Part shown: positions 1 to 8,239 of the stretch, in pieces
How positions within the stretch are numbered: the first letter of the stretch is position 1
How the letters are laid out: the number at the start of each line of letters is the position of its first letter
From: WTAW01 sp050124775
Lineage (GTDB): Bacteria; Acidobacteriota; Aminicenantia; Aminicenantales; Aminicenantaceae
Reading direction: 5' to 3'
DNA length: 16,942 nucleotides
Assembly: GCA_050124775.1 (NCBI GenBank)
Contig: JASFEP010000045.1
Coordinates: 1-16,942, forward strand
The notes under the pieces: generated by a model
What the model saw: the letters and a program-made list of their open reading frames with translations, nothing else
Told to the model about the DNA's origin: nothing
Databases searched by the model: none
Position numbers and translations under genes: made by a program

Positions 1-671
1 ATATTTTACGCAAAAAAAAGCACTCTATCGTCGCCAACCCTCATCCTGTGACAATATTTCTCTCCCACCTGGTTCACCCCCTGGAACGGCGTTTTGGTCT
101 GGAAGAAGCGGATGCAATTGTGTTGCAGCCTGTATCAGCTTTTGACGATAGGGGTATAGAGGAGCTGGCAAATCAATGTTTCGATGTGCTCCGCGGGAGC
201 CAGATCGAGAAGAAGGTTTTTGAAACCCAGATCGCATTTAATCTCCTTTCCCAAACAGATGACGTCAATTCCGACGGATTGACCACGATCGAGGAGCGGC
301 TCATTTCTGAGATTAAGCGGATATTCGATAAAAGTGAATGGCGGCTTGCCCTCTCTCTTATACAGGTGCCGGTTTTCCACACATATTCCATCATGACTCG
401 GTGTGTATTGCAGAAAGAGGCTTCGATCCATGACCTGGAAGATCACTTCAAGAACGCAGTTAACTTCGAGCTGGGTCTCTCGATCCCTTCGTGTCCCGCT
501 TCATCCGTAGCTGTTGCAGGAAAAGATCAGATCTATATCGGAAGGATAAAAAGGGATGATTCATTCCCGAGAAGTTATTGGATTTGGATCGTCGCTGACA
601 ATCTGACGCGGGGTTCGGCCATAAATGCCCTCGAGATCGCAGAGGAGATCCTATCTTTACCCTCAAACTGA
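1..671 (+). CDS. Aspartate-semialdehyde dehydrogenase-like protein, 5'-truncated, probably non-catalytic
   Basis: The reading frame is open from the left edge (codon phase from base 3), so the N-terminal NADP-binding part lies outside. About 222 residues are visible. The C-terminal half resembles the ASADH family: an ANPxxxT stretch at bases 33-53, the SAFDDRGIEEL segment (family SGAGRKGxEEL), VPVF near 366-377, and the family ending IYIGRIKRDD...WIVADNLTRGSAINALEIAE. Active ASADH makes aspartate semialdehyde for lysine, methionine and threonine synthesis. Here the expected catalytic residues are mostly replaced. The Cys of NPNCxT is Pro (codon 45-47), the Arg of RVPVF is Gln (363-365), and the His seven residues later is Tyr (384-386). 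Only the catalytic Gln (126-128) remains. This suggests a non-enzymatic paralogue, comparable to Usg-type ASADH relatives in proteobacteria. A GTG at 48 is internal, not a start. The ABC exporter gene follows after 3 bases. Confidence 0.8.
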   Translation, partial: ILRKKKHSIVANPHPVTIFLSHLVHPLERRFGLEEADAIVLQPVSAFDDRGIEELANQCFDVLRGSQIEKKVFETQIAFNLLSQTDDVNSDGLTTIEERLISEIKRIFDKSEWRLALSLIQVPVFHTYSIMTRCVLQKEASIHDLEDHFKNAVNFELGLSIPSCPASSVAVAGKDQIYIGRIKRDDSFPRSYWIWIVADNLTRGSAINALEIAEEILSLPSN

Positions 672-674
672 AAA

Positions 675-2477
675 ATGCGAGAAATTCTGAAGCTTTTGAA
701 TATCACACTGAAAGAGAAGCGGAGTCTCATTCTCTTTTTTATCTGTTCTATATTCGTCGCTTTTTTTACTTATGTTTTTGTCAATTTGGTTCAACCTATC
801 CTAGACAATATGCTCAATTACGAGTCCCAGGCAGCCTCGCAAAGGACTCGGCTTATGGATTATGTGTTTCAAAATCTCAACATCTCCCAACAAGATATAT
901 ACTGGTTCCTTCCTCTGCTGGTGGTCATCGTGATCTTCGGAAAAGGGCTATTCACTTTCCTTTCATCCTTGATCATGAAGGCTATCGGGCATCGTGCATC
1001 GAAGCGGCTCCGCGATGAACTTTTCGAACATCTCATATACCAATCGATGGATTATTTCGATCAAAGGTCTACAGGGGAGATCATGTCCAGAGTTACCAGC
1101 GATGTGGAAAAGATCCAACAGGCCGTATCGGGCAGTATGGGTGACTTTATTCGTGAGATTTTTGTGCTGATCGCTCTTCTTATCTACATCTTTTATACGG
1201 ATTGGCGTCTGGCCATCGTTGCCTTCGTGATCGCTCCTCTTGCCGCTCTTCCCCTCGCGATCTTCAGCCGGAAGCTCAAAAGGCGCGGAAAACAAAGTCA
1301 GGCTCAAATGGCACGGATCTATGAACAGCTCTATGAAAGCATTATGGGAAGTAAGATCGTCAAAGCCTTCACCATGGAGCGGTTCGAGCTGAAAAAGTTC
1401 TATGAGGCGACAAAACGTTTTTTCCGGTCCAGTATGCGTCTTGCCAGGATCGAGAGCTTATCCTCTCCTTTTATGGAGTTTTTAGGGGGAGCTGTGGGGG
1501 CTTTTGTCCTCTATGTGGGAATGCGGAGGATCACCGAAGGCTACATCAGTCCCGGTGATTTTGGTTCTTTTGTGGTCGCAATTTTTTATTCGTACACACC
1601 CATAAAAAGACTGAGTCGCGCCAACAATGTGATCCAGCAGGGCTTGGCCAGCTACGAAAGGATTCAGGATATCCTCGAGAGTAAGCCTAAGATCGTAGAT
1701 CCCCCGAAAGCCTATCCGCTTCCGCCTGTAAAGGGAAAAGTCGCATTCGAAAACGTTTCCTTCAGTTATAATGAGGCCCGACCCGTTCTCCATGATGTGA
1801 GCTTCGAGATCAATCCCACAGAGATGGTCGCTGTTGTCGGACTGAGCGGCTCTGGAAAAACCACGATCATCAACCTTCTTTCTCGTTTCTATGAACCCAC
1901 TTCGGGATCCATAAAAATCGATGATATCGATATCAACGAAGCGAGTGTAAAGTCCCTTCGTTCACAGTTAGGCTTGGTGACGCAGGAACTCATCCTTTTC
2001 AACGACTCGATCTGCAACAACATTGCCTATGGGTTGGACGATATGCCTTTCGAGAGGATCGTCGGGGCGGCGAAAGCGGCCATGGCTCATGAGTTTATCA
2101 TGGAGCTGCCCGAAGCCTATGATACACAGATTGGGGAAAAAGGAGTGTTATTGTCCTCCGGGCAGAGACAGAGGTTGGCCATTGCAAGGGCGCTTCTCAA
2201 GAATCCACCCATACTTATCCTGGATGAAGCGACATCCGCTCTCGATTCCGAATCCGAGAGGCTCATCCAGATCGCCATGATGAATGTCATGAAGAACCGC
2301 ACAACTGTCGTCATCGCCCATCGCCTCTCGACGATCCGGAATGCGCACAAGATCTTTGTAGTGGACAGGGGAAGGATCGTCGAGATCGGGACTCACGAGG
2401 AGCTCTGTCAGATAAATGGCATTTACAAAAAGCTGTATGACCTGCAATTTCCGGAGGAAAAGGAAGGGATCTCATGA
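675..2477 (+). CDS. msbA: MsbA-like ABC exporter (fused membrane and ATPase domains)
   Basis: A 600-residue half-transporter that should dimerise in the inner membrane and use ATP to flip or export a lipid or drug-like substrate. In Gram-negatives this class includes MsbA, which flips lipid A-core. Residues 1-330 form the exporter membrane domain with hydrophobic segments near 17-38, 76-100, 158-175, 178-197 and 266-305. The ATPase domain follows from about 355: Walker A GLSGSGKT 389-396, Q-loop Q437, signature LSSGQ 493-497 (Ser in place of the usual first Gly), Walker B ILILDE 513-518, D-loop SALD 521-524, H-loop H549. All catalytic elements are present. No clear ribosome binding site precedes the ATG, so translation is probably coupled to the gene 3 bases upstream. 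It overlaps yicC by ATGA. The MsbA assignment rests on overall architecture; a general multidrug exporter of the same family is possible because no lipid A genes are visible. Confidence 0.85.
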   Translation: MREILKLLNITLKEKRSLILFFICSIFVAFFTYVFVNLVQPILDNMLNYESQAASQRTRLMDYVFQNLNISQQDIYWFLPLLVVIVIFGKGLFTFLSSLIMKAIGHRASKRLRDELFEHLIYQSMDYFDQRSTGEIMSRVTSDVEKIQQAVSGSMGDFIREIFVLIALLIYIFYTDWRLAIVAFVIAPLAALPLAIFSRKLKRRGKQSQAQMARIYEQLYESIMGSKIVKAFTMERFELKKFYEATKRFFRSSMRLARIESLSSPFMEFLGGAVGAFVLYVGMRRITEGYISPGDFGSFVVAIFYSYTPIKRLSRANNVIQQGLASYERIQDILESKPKIVDPPKAYPLPPVKGKVAFENVSFSYNEARPVLHDVSFEINPTEMVAVVGLSGSGKTTIINLLSRFYEPTSGSIKIDDIDINEASVKSLRSQLGLVTQELILFNDSICNNIAYGLDDMPFERIVGAAKAAMAHEFIMELPEAYDTQIGEKGVLLSSGQRQRLAIARALLKNPPILILDEATSALDSESERLIQIAMMNVMKNRTTVVIAHRLSTIRNAHKIFVVDRGRIVEIGTHEELCQINGIYKKLYDLQFPEEKEGIS

Positions 2478-3352
2478 TCTTCAGCATGACCGGTTTTGCT
2501 GAAAAAACGTGGGAATCCAAATCCCTTTCAGTAAAAGTTACCATACGCACTTTGAATCACCGTTTTTTTGACTGGAATTATCGCGGCTATCCGGTTAAAG
2601 ATCTTGAACAGCGGATGAGGGCCACATGTCAAAAGAAGATCCGGAGGGGACGGATCGAAGTGGCCTTCGAGGTCCAATTTGCCGATCCCTCAAAATGGGA
2701 CATTCAGATCAACGAGGGCTTATTGTCTAATATCCTGAATTCACTGGATAATGTGTCTGCGAAAATATCCAAGGATGTATCGTTCCACGTCGAAAATCTG
2801 TTCAGCCTTCCCCATGTGTTCGAGCTTAAAAGAAAGGATTTTACCGAGGAGGAATCCCGCTTTTTAATGAGGTGTTTCGAGATGACCCTGGACGACCTTC
2901 TCCGGAGCCGTTCGAGAGAGGGACGGGAGCTGAAAAAAGAGCTCAGGTCTCATATCAGGAACATTGGACAAATTTTACTCCGTTTAAGCAAGCTGGCGAA
3001 AATACAACCTTTCCATATCCAAGAAAAAATGAAAGAACGGTTGACCGCTCTTAAGGGGGAAGTGGCGCTACCGGAGGATAGGGTTTTGGAGGAAGCTGCG
3101 ATCATCGCTCAGCGGTATGATCTGCAAGAGGAAATAGAGAGGCTGAAATGCCATCTCAATTATTTTCGCGAGCTTTTATCTACGAAGGAAAAAGAGCCGC
3201 TCGGTAGAAAAATGGATTTTACGATCCAGGAAATGTACAGAGAGGTGAACACGATAAACTCGAAGTCTCAGGACATCGCAATAACACAGGAGTGTTTGCG
3301 GTTGAAAAGCGAGCTGGAGACTCTACGCCAGCAAGTTCAGAATATAGAATAA
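2474..3352 (+). CDS. yicC: YicC family endoribonuclease
   Basis: A 292-residue protein matching the YicC/YloC family along its full length. It has the N-terminal MTGFA start, LNHR at 27-30 (family NxR region), EGREL at 149-153, DLQEEIERLKCHL at 216-228, and the C-terminal DUF1732 block beginning GRKMDF at 244 and running through REVNTINSKSQD. Family members are oligomeric endoribonucleases; E. coli YicC cleaves RNA and influences small-RNA stability with PNPase. The family's usual neighbour is gmk, as here. The ATG overlaps the msbA stop (ATGA) and is preceded by an AAGGAAGG ribosome binding site, giving a firm start. Cytoplasmic, no signal peptide. Confidence 0.92.
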   Translation: MIFSMTGFAEKTWESKSLSVKVTIRTLNHRFFDWNYRGYPVKDLEQRMRATCQKKIRRGRIEVAFEVQFADPSKWDIQINEGLLSNILNSLDNVSAKISKDVSFHVENLFSLPHVFELKRKDFTEEESRFLMRCFEMTLDDLLRSRSREGRELKKELRSHIRNIGQILLRLSKLAKIQPFHIQEKMKERLTALKGEVALPEDRVLEEAAIIAQRYDLQEEIERLKCHLNYFRELLSTKEKEPLGRKMDFTIQEMYREVNTINSKSQDIAITQECLRLKSELETLRQQVQNIE

Positions 3353-3598
3353 TTCTGGAGGCAGATGGATTATTCACAAATTGAGGCCAACGCCCCCCAC
3401 ACATACATTAAGATCGAGACAGTGGCCGCTGAAGCTGAAGTGAACCACCGGGACAAGGGTTACAACGAAGGCTTTTGTTTGAGGGCGGCGAGTTAGGTCG
3501 GTTCGGCGCCCCTAGGGCCAAAGATGCTGGCGATAGAATATTGAATTGTTTTCAAGTATAAACTGGGTAACAGCTTTGAGGAATAATTCAGAAAAATA
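3353..3598. other. Gap between yicC and gmk with one doubtful short ORF
   Basis: No recognisable gene. A 43-codon ORF runs 3365-3496 (+), starting MDYSQIEANAP and ending CLRAAS, with GGAGG at 3357-3361 only 3 bases before its ATG, which is unusually tight. I recognise no family, and both other forward frames close quickly, so I do not call it a gene with confidence. Downstream there is a short imperfect inverted repeat (ATATTGAA at 3538-3545, TTCAAGTAT at 3551-3559, one extra G) overlapping a TATAAA at 3557-3562. I found no well-spaced -35 box for it. The remap or rpoZ-type small genes that often accompany gmk are not evident here. Confidence 0.4.
3365..3496 (+). CDS. Doubtful small ORF, 43 aa
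   Basis: A short ORF with an ATG and a GGAGG motif 3 bases upstream, in the same direction as its neighbours and lying in an otherwise unexplained gap. The predicted protein is mildly acidic with no membrane segment, signal peptide or metal site that I can see. It does not resemble the omega subunit of RNA polymerase or the RemA regulator, the two small proteins often encoded beside gmk. Composition looks only weakly protein-like. It may be a remnant or chance ORF. Confidence 0.2.
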   Translation: MDYSQIEANAPHTYIKIETVAAEAEVNHRDKGYNEGFCLRAAS

Positions 3599-4204
3599 AT
3601 GTTATATGTAGTGAGCGGACCATCAGGATGCGGGAAATCCACTCTCGTGCGTATGGTCATGGATCGAGTGAAAGACCTTGAGTTCTCTGTCTCGCACACG
3701 ACACGAGAAAAAAGAGAGACAGAACGAGAGGGAGAGGACTATTATTTCGTCTCTAAGGATGAATTCCAGAAATTGATCGACGTAAATTCATTCATAGAGT
3801 GGGCCGTCGTTCATGGCCATCATTATGGGACATCGAAGAGAGAGATCGAAAGAAAGGCCACGCAGAAAAACCTCCTCCTGGATATCGATGTCCAAGGCGC
3901 TAAACAGGTCCAAGAGAAGCATAAAAAAGCGGTATTCATATTTATTCTTCCTCCGCGTTACGATGAACTTAAAAAAAGGCTCAAAAGCCGTGGTCAGGAC
4001 AGCCCAAAGGCCGTCGAAAAACGGCTTGAGATGGCTAAAAAGGAGATCCGTTCTTACCCGATGTTCGATTACATCATCATCAACGATAAACTGGAAGAGG
4101 CGGTTGAGGAGCTACAATCCATCATCGTGAGCCAAAGATGTCTTCTCGATGTCCGCCAGAAGGAGATCGTGCCCATTCTTCAGAGTTTTTCCGAGGGAGG
4201 ATAA
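3599..4204 (+). CDS. gmk: Guanylate kinase
   Basis: Phosphorylates GMP (and dGMP) with ATP to give GDP in the cytoplasm. The 201-residue protein has the P-loop GPSGCGKST at 7-15, the GMP-binding segment SVSHTTREKRETEREGEDYYF at about 30-50, the YGTSK lid/GMP contact near 76-80, LLDIDVQGAKQV at about 93-104 and the LPPRYDELKKRL region. All are typical of the family. The ATG at 3599 gives an N-terminus a few residues shorter than usual. The frame is closed by a TAA at 3584-3586, so the only extension would need a non-standard codon. GAGGA at 3578-3582 is rather far upstream. The start is therefore slightly uncertain. The gene ends 5 bases before coaBC. Confidence 0.95.
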   Translation: MLYVVSGPSGCGKSTLVRMVMDRVKDLEFSVSHTTREKRETEREGEDYYFVSKDEFQKLIDVNSFIEWAVVHGHHYGTSKREIERKATQKNLLLDIDVQGAKQVQEKHKKAVFIFILPPRYDELKKRLKSRGQDSPKAVEKRLEMAKKEIRSYPMFDYIIINDKLEEAVEELQSIIVSQRCLLDVRQKEIVPILQSFSEGG

Positions 4205-4209
4205 GCAAG

Positions 4210-5403
4210 ATGGAAAAGGTTGTTGTGGGAATATGTTCATCCATAAGCATTTACAAATCCTGCGAGGTCATCAGAGGTTTCCAAAAGAGCGGGTATGCGG
4301 TCCAAGCCATCATGACGAAAAATGCCGCCCGTTTGATCCAACCTCTCCTGCTGAGCGCCATCACTGAATATGCGGTTCTCGTGGATACCTTCGAGCGAAG
4401 AACAGCAGAGAACATTTCACACATTTCTGTTGCTAAAGAGACGAAACTTTTGGTTGTAGCTCCGGCAACGGCGAACATGATCGGCAAAATGGCATCTGGG
4501 ATCGCCGATGACTTTCTCTCGACCTTCTATATGGCTGTTGGATGTCCCGTGCTCGTTGCTCCTGCCATGAACGAAGCGATGTACTTGCATACTCAAACGC
4601 AACTGAACATCAAGAGGCTCAAATCCTTCGGCGTTCAGTTTATTGAGCCAGATCGGGGGTATTTAGCTTGTGGCGATGAGGGTTGGGGACGGCTGGCCTC
4701 CCCGGAAAAGATTGTGGAAGAGGGTTTGAGATTGATGCAAAAAAGCCAGACCCTGGCCGGTAGGAAAGTGCTCGTTACGGCTGGTCCCACCCGGGAATAT
4801 TTGGACCCGGTTCGCTTTTTATCCAATCGGTCGTCGGGGAAAATGGGGTATGCGATCGCACAGGAGGCTCTTGGACGAGGCGCCGTTGTTACTCTCATAT
4901 CCGGCCCCACACACATCTCTCCCCCTCAAGGTGTGGATTTTGTTTCGATCCAGACCACTGATGAGATGGCCGATCAGACCTATAAGCGGTATGAAAACAC
5001 CGATGTCGTCATCATGGCGGCAGCCGTGTCCGATGTCACATATAAAGATGTGGCCCCACAGAAAATGAAGAAAAAGGCGCTCTCACAAAATGTCAAGCTT
5101 GTACCGACTCAAGATATTCTAAAAAAACTCGGAGAGAAAAAAGGAGACAGAATTCTTATCGGATTTGCCGCAGAAACAGAAAACATCGAGACGAACTCTC
5201 TCGAGAAGATAGAGGATAAAAATCTTGATCTCATTGTGGCCAACGACGTTGCTGATGAGACGATCGGTTTTGGATCGGAACACAACCAAGTGATCTTTAT
5301 TTACCCTGACGGTCGGACCGAACGCACGGATCGGATGAGCAAGACGGATATCAGTCGGCTCATCTGGGATAGAATAGAGGATCTCATTGGACAAAAAAAC
5401 TGA
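4210..5403 (+). CDS. coaBC: Bifunctional phosphopantothenoylcysteine synthetase/decarboxylase CoaBC
   Basis: Catalyses two steps of coenzyme A synthesis: ligation of cysteine to 4'-phosphopantothenate (CoaB) and decarboxylation to 4'-phosphopantetheine (CoaC, FMN-dependent). In the 397-residue protein the CoaC half has the active-site His in SHIS (H71), APATAN 84-89, PAMNEAMY at 118-125 (family PxMNxxMW) and the catalytic Cys in LACGDEGWG (C154). The CoaB half starts near 186 with VTAGPTREYLDPVR, SNRSSGKMG, AAAVSD at 250-255, the KMKK loop 275-278 and GFAAET 308-313. I chose ATG 4210 because GGGAGG at 4195-4200 sits 9 bases upstream and homology begins right there. An upstream ATG at 4138 lies inside gmk and adds 24 unlikely residues. 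It overlaps the next gene by 17 bases. Confidence 0.95.
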   Translation: MEKVVVGICSSISIYKSCEVIRGFQKSGYAVQAIMTKNAARLIQPLLLSAITEYAVLVDTFERRTAENISHISVAKETKLLVVAPATANMIGKMASGIADDFLSTFYMAVGCPVLVAPAMNEAMYLHTQTQLNIKRLKSFGVQFIEPDRGYLACGDEGWGRLASPEKIVEEGLRLMQKSQTLAGRKVLVTAGPTREYLDPVRFLSNRSSGKMGYAIAQEALGRGAVVTLISGPTHISPPQGVDFVSIQTTDEMADQTYKRYENTDVVIMAAAVSDVTYKDVAPQKMKKKALSQNVKLVPTQDILKKLGEKKGDRILIGFAAETENIETNSLEKIEDKNLDLIVANDVADETIGFGSEHNQVIFIYPDGRTERTDRMSKTDISRLIWDRIEDLIGQKN

Positions 5404-6034
5404 GCGGTTTCTCACGGACATCGAAGAGAACGTGCTCTTTCTTTCTACGATCGGAGCCGGTTTTGTCGTAAAGGGCGATTCGTCGCCCTCGGTCGAAGAG
5501 AGAATTCTCAGCTGTCAAAGATGTCCCCTTGCCAGGACACGAACGAATGCTGTCCCCGGGGAAGGGAGCCCCGATGCGGATCTGATGTTTATCGGAGAAG
5601 CCCCTGGACGAGATGAGGACATCCAGGGAAGACCCTTCGTCGGCCGTGCAGGTCAATTGCTCACGAAGATCATTGAGGCCATGAAATTCAGGCGGGAAGA
5701 TGTCTACATAACGAATATCGTGAAGTGCAGACCTCCTAAAAACAGAGAGCCCAAACGCGAAGAGATCCAACAGTGCCAGGCGTATCTCTTTGAACAGATA
5801 GAGAATATACAACCCAAAGTCCTTGTCACTTTGGGAAATGTTCCAACTCACTTCTTCATCCCGAGCAAATCAGGGGTCACGGCATTACGCGGAACGTTCC
5901 ACCCATTCGAGGATATCATGGTGATGCCCACCTTCCACCCTTCCTATCTTGTCAGGAATGAAGCCAACAGGCTGCTGAAGAAAAACGTCTGGGAAGACAT
6001 GAAAAAAGTGATGGCCTATCTGGGCAAAACATGA
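5387..6034 (+). CDS. Family 4 uracil-DNA glycosylase (iron-sulfur type)
   Basis: Removes uracil from DNA to begin base-excision repair. The 215-residue protein carries the family 4 (UDGa, phage SPO1 polymerase-like) pattern: CQRC at C43/C46, GEAPGRDED at 70-78 followed by GRPFVGRAGQLL, VKCRPPKNREP with C114, C130, and HPSYLVRN at 184-191. The four cysteines match the ligands of the 4Fe-4S cluster known in this family. The start is a TTG at 5387, inside the coaBC end, with AGAGG at 5376-5380 in front. A GTG at codon 16 is the alternative. No ATG precedes the conserved core. The stop overlaps the priA start (ATGA), so the two are probably translationally coupled. Confidence 0.9.
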   Translation: MDKKTERFLTDIEENVLFLSTIGAGFVVKGDSSPSVEERILSCQRCPLARTRTNAVPGEGSPDADLMFIGEAPGRDEDIQGRPFVGRAGQLLTKIIEAMKFRREDVYITNIVKCRPPKNREPKREEIQQCQAYLFEQIENIQPKVLVTLGNVPTHFFIPSKSGVTALRGTFHPFEDIMVMPTFHPSYLVRNEANRLLKKNVWEDMKKVMAYLGKT

Positions 6035-8181
6035 CCTTGTTCGCTGAAGTCATTCTGTCTCTCCCACTGGATAAAACTTTCCTCTATATCGTTCCAGAAT
6101 TTCTGAAAGACATTGTGGGAGTGGGGTCACGGGTGCTTGTCCCCTTTAAAGAGCGGGAACGGACCGGGATCGTCATAAAGCTCAAAAAGAGGGGTGTCTC
6201 CAGGGACCTGAAGCTCAAAGAGATCCATGCCGTGCTGGATAAAACGCCGCTTCTCACGACAAAATTCCTCGGCTTCACTAAAAAATTGAGCGCCCATTAT
6301 TATTCCTCATGGGGCGAGTTGATTGAGGCGTCACTACCCCCCTCATATGTGCCGAAAACGCGGAGGACCTTTTCGATCACAGACAAAGGGCAGGAGTCAC
6401 TCGATAGCGCAAAGCTCTCCGATAGTGAAAGGGATGTCTTGCTTTTCCTTAAAGAGAGGCCTTACAGCGATGTGTACCTAAAGCGCAAGCTTAAAATAAG
6501 GAATCTTTCCTCTGTCTTTCTGCATCTGGTGAGGGAAGGGCTAATCCATGAGAAAAAAGAGGTGCGAAGTGAAATCCGAAGGAGGCAGAGACTCACGATC
6601 CAGGCCCCTACACAATTGGAGATGGATTTTTCCTTGGATAAGATCAGCTATAGTGCTGCAAGCCGGATCGTGTCCGGTTGGGATGGACGTCACTTCATAT
6701 CGTACTATCTTCTCGGACCCGCTGATAAAAGGGAGGCCGTGTATTTCTACTTGATTAAGAGGACATTGGCCTTAAAAAAGAGGATATTGTATCTTGTCCC
6801 TGAGATCGCTGCCACCCGCAGCCCGGTCGAAAAATTCCGCATGCGATTCGGGGAGAATGCGACTCTCCTCCACAGTCGCATGTCGGCTCGAGGCAGGGAA
6901 GAGGCCTGGTCGAAGATCCAATCGGGACAGGTAGATGTGGTTGTGGGTCCTCGTTCGGCTGTGCTTTCACCCATGGAGAATCTCGGCCTCGTGATTGTCG
7001 ATGAGGAGCAGGATGAGTCCTACTTCCAAAGAGAGAATCCCTCTTACGATGCACGCAAAGGCGCGCATCTAAGGGCACAGCAGGAACGGGCCGTTCTTTT
7101 ATATGGATCATCCACTCCTCCGGTCGAATCGTATTTTCAGTTTAAGAAAACGGATCGTCTGCTCGATATTTTTGAGGATTCGACTCTCCCGCATGCAGAG
7201 ATCGTCGAGCACAGAGCCGATCGGGGGCTTCTTTCGGTCAGGCTCATCGAAAGACTTGGTGAGGCTCTCCGGCAGAAAAATCCTGTGCTGATTTTTCATT
7301 TCAGGAGGGGGTATGCCTCTTATGTTGCATGTTCCCGGTGTAGATACACGCCCCGTTGCCGGGAGTGTAATATCGCTCTATCCTATCACAGAAGGAATGA
7401 GCGGTTGGTGTGTCATTACTGCGGACATGAAGAAGGGAAGATGTCGAATTGTCCTGAATGCAGCCACAAGATCATTGTCAAGAAAGGGATGGGAGTGGAG
7501 GCTGTTGAGGAGGAGATCAGGAGGAGGTTTCCACAGAGCCGGGTGGTGGGGTTCGATTCGGATGTGGCCAAAAGGCCGAAGGACCGGGAGAGACTCATTG
7601 ATCAATTCCAGAAAAGAAAGATCGACATCCTTGTGGGGACCCAGCTGATGGCCCATCAGCTTGAGCTATCGAAAGTTTCCCTGGCGGTTGTTCTCTATCC
7701 AGAGATGATCCTTACACTGCCCGATTACCGTGCCAGTCAGAAAGCTTTCCAGAGCATCGTCCAAGCAACGAAACATCTGAGTCCGGCCGAAAATTCTGAG
7801 ATCTGGATCCAGACAGCCTTCCCCGATCATTTCAGCATCCGTTCGGCCGCACGCCTTGATTATGACGGCTTTTATTCGCAGGAGATAAAGTTCCGCCGCC
7901 TCATGAACTACCCGCCTTACACGCACATGGTCGAGGTCCTATTCCAGGGAGTGAACTTGCGATCGGTGGCCAGGCAGTCGAGGGAATTTTCGTCGGTGTT
8001 GAAAGAGAATTCGAAAGATGTGGAGGTTTTGGGCCCGGCATTGGCCTCCCTTCCAAGGTTGAGGGGAAAGAGCCGGGTACAACTCATAATCAAATCCAAA
8101 AAAAAACGAGCTCTGGATAAAGCGCTAAAACGGTCCCTTCACAAGGTGAGGGCGAATAAAAAAGTGATCCTCTATTATTGA
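6031..8181 (+). CDS. priA: PriA-family primosomal protein with degenerate helicase motifs
   Basis: PriA recognises stalled replication forks and restarts replication by loading the replisome; typical PriA is also a 3'-5' helicase. This 716-residue protein aligns end to end. The 3' DNA-binding domain is near 1-105, a winged-helix-like part near 110-200, LVPEIAAT 255-262, the zinc-binding insert with all eight cysteines (434, 437, 443, 446, 461, 464, 474, 477), GTQ 536-538, PDYRA 564-568, and the C-terminal domain beginning near 615 (RRLMNYPPYTHM). The ATPase motifs are damaged. Walker A GxTGSGKT is replaced by residues around 229-236 with Arg234 and Glu235 at the Lys and Thr positions. DEEH is DEEQ (324-327). 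Motif VI QVAGRAGR is QATKHLSP (578-585), losing both arginines. Conserved sequence flanks each site in the same frame, so this is not a frameshift. Actinobacterial PriA is a known precedent for lost helicase motifs. The role is likely structural. Confidence 0.92.
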   Translation: MTLFAEVILSLPLDKTFLYIVPEFLKDIVGVGSRVLVPFKERERTGIVIKLKKRGVSRDLKLKEIHAVLDKTPLLTTKFLGFTKKLSAHYYSSWGELIEASLPPSYVPKTRRTFSITDKGQESLDSAKLSDSERDVLLFLKERPYSDVYLKRKLKIRNLSSVFLHLVREGLIHEKKEVRSEIRRRQRLTIQAPTQLEMDFSLDKISYSAASRIVSGWDGRHFISYYLLGPADKREAVYFYLIKRTLALKKRILYLVPEIAATRSPVEKFRMRFGENATLLHSRMSARGREEAWSKIQSGQVDVVVGPRSAVLSPMENLGLVIVDEEQDESYFQRENPSYDARKGAHLRAQQERAVLLYGSSTPPVESYFQFKKTDRLLDIFEDSTLPHAEIVEHRADRGLLSVRLIERLGEALRQKNPVLIFHFRRGYASYVACSRCRYTPRCRECNIALSYHRRNERLVCHYCGHEEGKMSNCPECSHKIIVKKGMGVEAVEEEIRRRFPQSRVVGFDSDVAKRPKDRERLIDQFQKRKIDILVGTQLMAHQLELSKVSLAVVLYPEMILTLPDYRASQKAFQSIVQATKHLSPAENSEIWIQTAFPDHFSIRSAARLDYDGFYSQEIKFRRLMNYPPYTHMVEVLFQGVNLRSVARQSREFSSVLKENSKDVEVLGPALASLPRLRGKSRVQLIIKSKKKRALDKALKRSLHKVRANKKVILYY

Positions 8182-8239
8182 TGGGAATTTCTACATCATT
8201 ATCTCGGTTCAATGGGAATTAATCGTTTTAGAGATAAAA

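Noticed and set aside
4138..4209. Upstream start for CoaBC giving 24 extra residues
   Set aside because: It lies inside the gmk coding sequence, the extra residues do not fit the family N-terminus, and ATG 4210 has a well-placed GGGAGG.
5384..5851. 155-codon open frame on the - strand
   Set aside because: Antisense to the uracil-DNA glycosylase gene, no recognisable domain, no supporting start site or spacing.
6715..7785. Frameshift or sequencing error as cause of the missing PriA motifs
   Set aside because: Conserved PriA sequence sits immediately on both sides of each altered motif in one continuous frame, so several independent substitutions are needed.
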